A stretch of DNA of 64,000 nucleotides. Source: CAXBGS01 sp963975425 (GTDB lineage Bacteria; Planctomycetota; Planctomycetia; Pirellulales; Pirellulaceae). The first letter of the stretch is position 1. Every line of letters starts with the position of its first letter. Shown here piece by piece: positions 52,723-59,740 of this stretch. The translations under genes and the position numbers were made by a program. Where the stretch lies: positions 372,001 to 436,000 of the forward strand of contig CAXBGS010000001.1 in assembly GCA_963975425.1 (NCBI GenBank), read 5' to 3'. The notes under the pieces are model-generated. The model was not told where the DNA came from, searched no databases, and saw only the letters and a program-made list of their open reading frames with translations.

Positions 52723-54582
52723 CTAGCGAGGGGTGACCATGGCCAGCGGCATCGACTCGATGCGAGAGCGAATGCCATCGATGTACGCAGCATCGGCATC
52801 GCTAAGTCGCTCGGTCGGTACAGTGCAGGTCTTGCCGTTGCTCTTGAGCAAACGAATGCTGTCGTCGCCCAGTTCGATCAATCGACCTTCGGTTCGGAAA
52901 CCGCCGGTATTATCGATCCAGACGCGGACGCGAGTTTCGGCCAACGGATTCAGACTTGGCTCGGTCTTGGCCGAAACGACTTGCATCTGTTGGTCGGATT
53001 CATCCGCGACAACCGGTGCTGGCAATTCGCCGACGTAACTTGGCTTGGCTTCATCGGCCACGACGTCAACGTCTTGTTGGCCCGACTGCGAATCATCGGA
53101 ATGCAGGCCGAACAAATCGTCGATCGAAAGATTCGATTCGCCTTCGGCTTCTGGCTCAGTCGATTCGCTCGGCAGACCGAACAAGTCGTCCAGGTCACTG
53201 GATGTTTCCGAATCAGTTTCACCCTCGCCGCCGGGGGTGCCGAACAAATCATCAAAGCTTTCGTTTGATTCCGGTGTCGTGCCAGGAGTGGGACCGTCGG
53301 TTGGCGGTTCACCAAACAAGTCGTCCAGAGGTATATCGTCCGCAGGCATCTCTGCCGGTTCGGGCTGCGATGGGACGATGGGTGCTTCGTCGAACAACGC
53401 ATCGATCGAAGGCTCTGTCGATGGCTGCTTCTCAGGGACATCCGCCGGAGGAGTCGTATCGGTCGCGGCATCGGAGGATCCGGTACCAAACAAGTCGTCT
53501 AGACTCGAGTCGGTTGCCGGTTCGCTGGTCTCGGCCGGTGCATCGGCAGGTCCGGTGCCGAACAAATCGTCCAGGCTAGAATCGGCCGGTGCAGGATCCG
53601 CCGGTGCGGGATCGGCCGGTGCGTCGGCAGGTCCGGTGCCGAACAAATCATCCAGGCTTGAATCGGCTGGTGCAGGATCGGCAGCGGGAGAAGTTTCTTT
53701 CGCCGGGGCAGGTTCGTTTGTTTCCGCTGGCGTTTCGTCACCGAATAAATCATCGATGCCTGGGACGACGGGCTCTTCCGCCGCGGCAGGCTTGACGCCG
53801 GATTCCGGTTCAACGAACGGCTCGGGTTCATTGCTGGGTTCGGGTTCAACCGGATCGCTGCCGAACAAGTCATCGGGACCGGGCATCGCCGGTTCGGGTG
53901 TTTCAGGCTCAGTCGTTTCAGGCGCGGGCGTTTCGGGCTCGGGTGTTTCGGTTGCGGCGACTTCGGGTTCGGATGCCTCGGCCGCAGGTTCTTCTTGCGC
54001 AGGCGCCGGTGGCTGATCGGCGGTATCGTCAATCGTGGGCTCTTTCGAAACGTTATCAAACGGTCGCTCGACCGCCGAATCAGCCGATGCGGGTGGCTCA
54101 CTTGGTGCTTCGACGACGGTGCTGGAATCGGACCAGCTTTCGATCGGCATATCGCTGCCTTGGATCAGTGGTGGCGACGTGATGACTTCATCAATCATCG
54201 GTCCGCTGTAAATTGGCTCGGACGAGATTTCCCCCATGCCCATATCGTCGATCACAACACCTTCGCTGATTCCCGGTTCGATGATCGCGCCAGAGGTGTC
54301 ACAACATGCGTTTACCGGTGGCGTGACCTGGGCAACCGGGGCTTCACAGCAACAGGGATCAGGCTCGGGAATACAGACCGGCTGGGGAACGCAACAAACG
54401 TCGACCGGAGCGGTGTAGTGGACGACCGGCGCTTTGCAAGCGGGTTTCGGCGGACACGCTGGCGGAGCACCACATTTAATTTGGTGCAACAACCAACCAG
54501 CCGAAGCGGGGCTGAAGCTAAGGATTCCAATAAGGCAAACGACCAGCGTCCACCGGAGGGCCTGACGGACCAAACGTTTCAT
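52723..54582 (-). CDS. Secreted Cys-rich protein with DDLFG repeats and a C-terminal SHD1 domain
   Basis: 619 residues from ATG 54582. The frame is open to 54774, but this ATG has AGGAG 11 bases upstream and starts a signal peptide (about 1-28, ending ASA-GWL). A Cys/Pro-rich segment follows (about 37-100), then a long acidic Pro/Ala/Glu region with ten repeats of a SLDDLFG-type motif: nine have exact DDLFG and one reads DALFD. The last 70 residues ('RVRVWIDNTGGFRTEGRLIE' to 'PTERLSDADAAYIDGI') fit an SLA1 homology domain 1. In yeast Sla1, SHD1 binds NPF-type peptides. It is probably an envelope protein. The gene stands alone with its own terminator. Confidence 0.85.
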   Translation of the reverse strand: MKRLVRQALRWTLVVCLIGILSFSPASAGWLLHQIKCGAPPACPPKPACKAPVVHYTAPVDVCCVPQPVCIPEPDPCCCEAPVAQVTPPVNACCDTSGAIIEPGISEGVVIDDMGMGEISSEPIYSGPMIDEVITSPPLIQGSDMPIESWSDSSTVVEAPSEPPASADSAVERPFDNVSKEPTIDDTADQPPAPAQEEPAAEASEPEVAATETPEPETPAPETTEPETPEPAMPGPDDLFGSDPVEPEPSNEPEPFVEPESGVKPAAAEEPVVPGIDDLFGDETPAETNEPAPAKETSPAADPAPADSSLDDLFGTGPADAPADPAPADPAPADSSLDDLFGTGPADAPAETSEPATDSSLDDLFGTGSSDAATDTTPPADVPEKQPSTEPSIDALFDEAPIVPSQPEPAEMPADDIPLDDLFGEPPTDGPTPGTTPESNESFDDLFGTPGGEGETDSETSSDLDDLFGLPSESTEPEAEGESNLSIDDLFGLHSDDSQSGQQDVDVVADEAKPSYVGELPAPVVADESDQQMQVVSAKTEPSLNPLAETRVRVWIDNTGGFRTEGRLIELGDDSIRLLKSNGKTCTVPTERLSDADAAYIDGIRSRIESMPLAMVTPR

Positions 54583-55145
54583 AACGGTTCTGACTCCTCT
54601 GCAGCTGTTCGCTGCAGGATGTGTGAGTGCAAGACTTTTTCGGAGCAAACGGAAGCCCCCGAACACCCAAGACTGACCCAGCGAACGCTCGACTGGCCAA
54701 TACCGACCCTTCGACGAATCGCAGCCAACGGAGACTCGCACCAGGCAATCGCTCTGGATCGCCGTAAAAAGCAACTCCGGCGGACAATTGCGACGCGAGA
54801 AACGAACGTCTTATGTTAGGTGACTCGAACGGCCTTTATGCTAATTGTGGAGTTTTTCACCGGCAACCAGAGAAAATGGCGAAAACGACGGCTTTGCGTA
54901 AAGCGTTCGGATTTTGCCGGATGATCAGGCTAAAACTCGGGTAGCCCGAACGCGGCCGCATCGGCCAAGCTGCCAACGGTCACCCAAAGGCCTCGAAAAT
55001 GCCAAGAACCCACCCTGTCACGCAAGCAAACCACCCGATTACCCATAGAGATAACGAGAAATCCTGTCACCCAGAAAGAACACTGACTCCCAAAGGCCCA
55101 AGCATCACCCGATCACGGACGGGGTGAAACCACATGCCGAGTCAC

Positions 55146-55196
55146 CTAACCGCGGCGGCCACACGGGTCCGCCGCACCCCGCGGCCATCCGGTTAG
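55146..55196. ncRNA. Candidate structured RNA, nested hairpin
   Basis: The outer stem CTAACC (55146-55151) / GGTTAG (55191-55196) is continuous on its 5' side with the inner stem GCGGCGG (55152-55158) / CCGCCGC (55169-55175). The loop is 10 bases and the 3' bulge 15 bases. There is no T-run. It could be a terminator-like element, a small RNA or chance in GC-rich DNA. Confidence 0.3.
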
Positions 55197-55265
55197 CATC
55201 CATTGGTATCGGCAGGATTGATGTCCTTTTGGTATCGAATGTTGGCCCGCGGCGTCGCCTGGCGT

Positions 55266-55309
55266 GTCGTGAATCAACGCCAGAGCAGTCATGAATCATC
55301 GTCAGAGCA
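55266..55309. repeat. 22-bp imperfect tandem duplication
   Basis: Two 22-base units begin at 55266 and 55288, both containing TGAATCA and ending CAGAGCA, about 110 bases upstream of the sensor kinase ATG. Confidence 0.75.
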
Positions 55310-55416
55310 TGTGGCAAGACCCTGAAATTGAGGAATAGCGTGACCGGACATCGACAGCGAAAAGATACGGTCGCCGGCCAAACCTGCCGACCATCATTCG
55401 ACTCGAAAGCGACTGC

Positions 55417-57285
55417 ATGATCCGCCTACTGCAATGGCTGTTCTCTTCGATGAGCTTGGAACGGAAGTGCTTGCTTCTGTTCTTTTCTGCGCTATTGGTG
55501 TTAATGTTCATCGCGTTCTTCGTCGTCCAGACGCTGGGCAAGGGCTTGGTCAAGAACACCACCCGCCAACGCGCCAGCGACTATAGCGCGCTAGAGTTAA
55601 TGCAAATTCATAGCAACACGCTGTGGGATCGCGACGAAGACGACGACTCGGTGATGCTCAATCGCGAGAAACTGGAAGGATTCCGTCGCGACTTTTTGAA
55701 TCGTGATCTGCAAGCCGAAGTCGTTGGGCTGGGCGACGAGATTAAGTATGTCGACTTGCCACCGGTCGAGCCTCCCACCGACCCCGAGGAACTTCAGCAG
55801 CTCCGGGAACTGGAATCGGAATACCGACTGCACTTGGCATTGAACATCGCCAACGAGCGTCCTGATTTGTCGCGCGCGATGGACTGGGGCGAAAACGAAG
55901 CGATGAGCCGGATTTCGCTCAGCGGCATCGGCACGCAACAAGTCTCGGCCGAGCGTGGTCCGATCGACGGCCGATACATCTATTACACGCCGATCTGGCC
56001 AAACACGGATTGCCTGACTTGTCACAACGCGGTCGGCAGCAAGATCTCGCTCGACCCCGACGAAGACCCGATGACGCTGGCCAATCAATATCCCTTTCGC
56101 GTCATGCGGGTCAGCATGCCGTACGAACAGATGCAAGAGGACACGACGTGGATTCAAGCCATCGTGGTTTCGATGGCCATGCTGATTATCGCCATCACGT
56201 TGTCGGTGCTGCACTGGATCCTGCGTTACCTGGTGTTGAAACCGCTTTATCACTTGCGCGATGTCAGCGATGCGATCACGCACGGCAACACAAACTTGCG
56301 TGCGCATTTAGAAACCGAAGATGAGTTTCGCGAACTTGCCGACGCGTTCAATCGTATGCTTCGTCACATGACCGAGACTCAAGACCAAATTCAAGAAGTC
56401 AACAAAGAACTTGACGGCCGCGTCGATCAATTGGCCCAGTTGAACTTGCAGCTTTACGAAGCAAACCGACTGAAGGCCGACTTCTTGGCCAACATGAGCC
56501 ACGAACTTCGCACCCCACTGAACAGCATCATCGGATTCTCTGATGTGCTGCAGGGGATCGATTCGCTCACCGACAAACAGCGTCGCTATGCACTGAACAT
56601 TCAAAAGAGCGGCCGGTTGTTGCTGGAAATGATCAACGACATTCTGGACTTGGCTAAAGTCGAGGCCGGTAAAATGGAATTGCGGCTCAGCGAGTTTGAC
56701 CTGTCGCGACTCGTTTCAGCCCAGTGCGACATGATTCATTCGCTGTCGGAAGAAAAAAATATTTCGCTGTCCGTTCAAATCAGCGATGACCTGCGTCCCG
56801 CCTATCAAGATCCGAACAAGCTGGGACAAATCATCAACAATCTTCTCAGTAACGCCATCAAATTCACACCCGAAGGTGGGATGATTACCGTACATGTGCT
56901 GGACCTGCACGACGGACGTTTTCAACTTTCCGTTCGCGACACCGGCGTTGGTATCGCCAAGGAAGACCAAGACATCGTCTTTCAGAAGTTCCGTCAGAGT
57001 CGGAAAGTCCTTGACGGCGAAGGACTGACGCGAGAGTTTGCCGGTACCGGCCTGGGACTATCGATCGTAAAAGAGTTGGCCAAATTACTCGGTGGCGAAG
57101 TGGACTTTGAAAGTGAACTCGGACGCGGCAGTACGTTTTGGGTGCGACTGCCATGGCGTCTTAGCCAACAGGCGAAGCTGGAATTCGCGTCGCAGAATGC
57201 TGCGATTCGTCGCATCGCTGCGACGCCGGAATCGTCCGAATCCGGCGATGTAAACTCGTCGACGTCACCATCGTCTCGCGAATGA
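55417..57285 (+). CDS. Sensor histidine kinase with a c-type heme input domain
   Basis: 622 residues. Transmembrane helix 1 is at about 18-38, and a periplasmic domain (about 40-243) resembling the DUF3365/Tll0287-like sensor carries one heme c motif CLTCH at 199-203. Helix 2 is at about 245-268, then HAMP (about 270-325), a coiled coil, HisKA with phospho-His362 ('NMSHELRTPLNS') and HATPase_c with N box (about 465), 'DTGVGI' (about 508) and 'GTGLGLSI' (about 547). It probably senses redox state, oxygen or NO through heme. No response regulator is adjacent. Its TGA overlaps the ATG of the next gene (ATGA). Confidence 0.93.
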   Translation: MIRLLQWLFSSMSLERKCLLLFFSALLVLMFIAFFVVQTLGKGLVKNTTRQRASDYSALELMQIHSNTLWDRDEDDDSVMLNREKLEGFRRDFLNRDLQAEVVGLGDEIKYVDLPPVEPPTDPEELQQLRELESEYRLHLALNIANERPDLSRAMDWGENEAMSRISLSGIGTQQVSAERGPIDGRYIYYTPIWPNTDCLTCHNAVGSKISLDPDEDPMTLANQYPFRVMRVSMPYEQMQEDTTWIQAIVVSMAMLIIAITLSVLHWILRYLVLKPLYHLRDVSDAITHGNTNLRAHLETEDEFRELADAFNRMLRHMTETQDQIQEVNKELDGRVDQLAQLNLQLYEANRLKADFLANMSHELRTPLNSIIGFSDVLQGIDSLTDKQRRYALNIQKSGRLLLEMINDILDLAKVEAGKMELRLSEFDLSRLVSAQCDMIHSLSEEKNISLSVQISDDLRPAYQDPNKLGQIINNLLSNAIKFTPEGGMITVHVLDLHDGRFQLSVRDTGVGIAKEDQDIVFQKFRQSRKVLDGEGLTREFAGTGLGLSIVKELAKLLGGEVDFESELGRGSTFWVRLPWRLSQQAKLEFASQNAAIRRIAATPESSESGDVNSSTSPSSRE

Positions 57286-59021
57286 TCCACAGAACCGTGT
57301 TTGCCGTGCAAATCGACTTGGCATTCCCGCCTAAAGTTTCGGCGCTGCTGTCCAAAGATCACAGACCGCATCGCGGGGCGACGGTCATCCCCAGGGTGCT
57401 GACAACACTGTTGCTGGCAACGCTTGTCTTGTCGGTCGGTCCAACCGCATCGTGCCAGGACGCGACCGATCCGAACACGTCCGCCGAGACTACGTCGACG
57501 ACGCAGCAATCGGCCGTGGATGTACGAACACAGATATGGCCGCTGCTGCAGCGTCACTGCCTGCGCTGTCACAACGCGATGCAAAGTGACGGCGATCTGC
57601 GACTGGACCGAATCCACCATATCCGTGCGGGCGGTCACACCGGAAATACCATCCTGGGCACGGTCGATGACAGCGAGTTGCTCAGGCGATTGCGTTCGAC
57701 CGATCCTGGCTATCGCATGCCCAAGGACGCAGACCCGCTTTCCGCCGAGCAGATCGATTTGTTCACGCGCTGGATCGCTCAGGGTTCCCCATGGCCCGAC
57801 AACGAGAGTGCCGTCGCCGGGGGCGCGCTTGCCGAGCAAGCGTTGACCGTCATCGACACTCCTGGTGCATCGCCCATCGACACATCCCCGGCGAATCGCT
57901 CATGGTCGGATTGGTTCAGCGAGCGACTGGATGTTGTGTCGGAATATCAGCAACCGATGCGGCCGTTGCTGATCGCACTGTTGCCGGTCTGCTTGGTCAT
58001 CCTGTTGATCGAACGCCGCAAGAGAGCGGTCATCGCAGGCGAGACGGGCGAGAGCCAAGACTGGGCAAGTCGGATCGTATGGACACACTATGTGATTGTG
58101 GTGATGGTGTTCTTGTGGGCCGCTACGGTTGTGTTTTATGGCGTGCATCAAACGCGACTTCAGCGAAGACACGACAAACTGATGAGTAGGTTGAACCAGA
58201 CGTTTCCGTGGACCGGTGCCACCGCTTCATCGAATAAACCGAAGGGGCCTTTCCGGCCAAAACACCCACCCTGGATGGGCGGCGTCTACTATCGCGGCAA
58301 TGACGAACGCAACGAGAAACTTTTCAACGGCGGTTTCTATTGCACATCGAAAATGTATCTATCGCTGCGAGACCGCAACAGCGATGCCTTGCAATGGGAA
58401 GATCCGATCGACTCCGAAACGCTGGCGGTGTGTCTTGAAATCGAACGTTCACCCTTTGCCACCCCGTCGCTATACAACGACGAAACCATGACGCGGTGTT
58501 CGTTGCGGTTAGCAGACCCAAGCCAAGCCAAAAACGTGGCAGCGCAAAGAGCGGCATTCCAAGTGCTCAAGCCCGGCGAACGATGGCGCGCCTGCTATCC
58601 GCTGCGCGGGCTAGCCGAACAACAGGGCGATGTGTCACGATACCAGGGCGGAATCGACCTCTGTAACTCGGGCGGCCAGCCACACTATGGCATTCGATAT
58701 GACATCGTGGTTCGCGACGGGCGAATCGATGCGGCATCCGAGATATGGATGGGAGCGACCTTCCTGACTTCGAATGTCGTTGTCCCGCAAGAAGGAAAGA
58801 TTCCACTGCGTGAGTGGTTCGACTTTGTGCCGATCCCCGAGATCACCCATGAGAATTCGAAAGACCCCGACTTGCTGGGCATTACCGAGCACGTCGAGGC
58901 GAACGATGGGCATGTGAAAAACCAAAGTCACCCACCATCGGGCACTGACGCAGATCGTGATGATCCCAACGGTCAAACCACCGCAGACCCGATCCCCAAT
59001 ACTAAAGACCCTGATCGCTAA
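57282..59021 (+). CDS. Membrane-anchored planctomycete cytochrome c protein coupled to the heme kinase
   Basis: 579 residues starting in a 4-base overlap with the kinase gene. A hydrophobic signal or anchor lies at about 35-57, so translation from an internal GTG (residue 35) is possible. A cytochrome domain of the PSCyt1 type has one CLRCH motif at 93-97 and a 'YRMPKDADPLS' region near 144. Two transmembrane helices lie at about 227-244 and 267-289. The C-terminal 250 residues are soluble with conserved Trp/Cys, then a hydrophilic Asp/Pro-rich tail. DUF1549 and DUF1553 are absent. The pairing suggests it supplies or relays the redox signal to the kinase. Confidence 0.85.
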   Translation: MIHRTVFAVQIDLAFPPKVSALLSKDHRPHRGATVIPRVLTTLLLATLVLSVGPTASCQDATDPNTSAETTSTTQQSAVDVRTQIWPLLQRHCLRCHNAMQSDGDLRLDRIHHIRAGGHTGNTILGTVDDSELLRRLRSTDPGYRMPKDADPLSAEQIDLFTRWIAQGSPWPDNESAVAGGALAEQALTVIDTPGASPIDTSPANRSWSDWFSERLDVVSEYQQPMRPLLIALLPVCLVILLIERRKRAVIAGETGESQDWASRIVWTHYVIVVMVFLWAATVVFYGVHQTRLQRRHDKLMSRLNQTFPWTGATASSNKPKGPFRPKHPPWMGGVYYRGNDERNEKLFNGGFYCTSKMYLSLRDRNSDALQWEDPIDSETLAVCLEIERSPFATPSLYNDETMTRCSLRLADPSQAKNVAAQRAAFQVLKPGERWRACYPLRGLAEQQGDVSRYQGGIDLCNSGGQPHYGIRYDIVVRDGRIDAASEIWMGATFLTSNVVVPQEGKIPLREWFDFVPIPEITHENSKDPDLLGITEHVEANDGHVKNQSHPPSGTDADRDDPNGQTTADPIPNTKDPDR

Positions 59022-59051
59022 GACCCTGATCGCTGAAACTCTGATCACTGA
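59007..59051. repeat. 15-bp tandem repeat spanning the cytochrome gene stop codon
   Basis: Units start at 59007 (GACCCTGATCGCTAA), 59022 and 59037. The first encodes the last four residues plus the TAA stop. Because the period is 15, the copies place TGA in the same frame at 59034 and 59049. Confidence 0.88.
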
Positions 59052-59117
59052 AACCCAGTGTCGTCAAAACACTGGCAACCAAGTCACCGATGCCCCAGAC
59101 AATGGAACTCTAGACGG

Positions 59118-59576
59118 ATGAAACAAGTTCACTTGTTTACCGATGGCGCCTGCAGCGGAAACCCTGGCCCGGGCGGCTGGGCATTCATTTTGCGCTGCGT
59201 CAAAACCGGTAAAGAGCTGGAACGAAGCGACGGCGAACCCGAATCGACCAATAACAAGATGGAATTGATGGCGGTCATTCGCGGCCTGGAAGCGCTCAAT
59301 GAGGACTGTGAAGTCACATTGTTCGCCGACAGCAGTTATGTGCTGCAGGGCATGAAGACCTGGATGGCCGGTTGGAAATCGCGAGGCTGGAAACGCAAAG
59401 ACGGCAAAAAACTGGTGCCGGTCAAGAATGTTGAACTTTGGCAACAACTCGACAAGCTGATGCAGCGTCACAAGATTATCTATGAGCACGTCAAGGGCCA
59501 CGACGGCCACATCGAGAATGAACGCTGCGACCAGCTGGCCGTCGCCGCCTATCAGAAGTATCTGACCAAGTCGTAA
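59118..59576 (+). CDS. rnhA: Ribonuclease HI
   Basis: 152 residues from ATG 59118; the frame is open to a GTG at 59058, but that part overlaps the repeat region and is not conserved. It cleaves RNA in RNA/DNA hybrids. The four acidic catalytic residues are visible: D9 ('FTDGACSGNPGPGGW'), E49 ('NKMELMAVIRGL'), D71 ('LFADSSYV') and D135 ('ENERCDQLA'), with the catalytic-loop His near 124 ('KGHDGH'). The length is normal for bacterial RNase HI. The orientation is the same as gyrB. Confidence 0.95.
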   Translation: MKQVHLFTDGACSGNPGPGGWAFILRCVKTGKELERSDGEPESTNNKMELMAVIRGLEALNEDCEVTLFADSSYVLQGMKTWMAGWKSRGWKRKDGKKLVPVKNVELWQQLDKLMQRHKIIYEHVKGHDGHIENERCDQLAVAAYQKYLTKS

Positions 59577-59681
59577 TCGTCAGCGATCTTTTGGCGGGTA
59601 TTCAGCCCACCTCACGCCTTTTTACTGCCGTCATCGCGTCGCCTTACCCGCATCGCGTTGGAAGCGGAAAAACGCTAGAAT

Positions 59682-59724
59682 GACGGGTTCAGAAAAGGGG
59701 TGACGAAACCCCGTTTTTCCCGTC
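59682..59724 (+). promoter_or_regulatory. Long hairpin just upstream of gyrB
   Basis: GACGGG (59682-59687) pairs with CCCGTC (59719-59724). Within it AAAAGGGG (59693-59700) pairs with CCCC-TTTT (59709-59717, one bulged G) around an 8-base loop. The hairpin ends 16 bases before the gyrB ATG. The inner stem followed by TTTTT could terminate rnhA transcription. The full hairpin could regulate gyrB. Confidence 0.5.
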
Positions 59725-59740
59725 TTCGACGCAGGTTTTC

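Larger units (their letters stand above)
54583..55416. other. 834-base divergent intergenic region, no gene seen
   Basis: On the left is the minus-strand leader of the DDLFG gene, with hairpin CTGCAGC/GCTGCAG (54599-54617) touching its ribosome binding site. In the middle I see no coding frame with protein-like composition. Near 55146-55196 is a nested hairpin: CTAACC with GGTTAG outside, GCGGCGG (55152-55158) with CCGCCGC (55169-55175) inside. A 22-bp tandem repeat lies at 55266-55309. It probably holds two divergent promoters and perhaps a small RNA. Confidence 0.5.

Noticed and set aside
53045..54016. 323-codon plus-strand Ser/Gly-rich frame with NKSS repeats
   Set aside because: It is the antisense image of the DDLFG repeats, and the repeat pattern is explained by the minus-strand gene.
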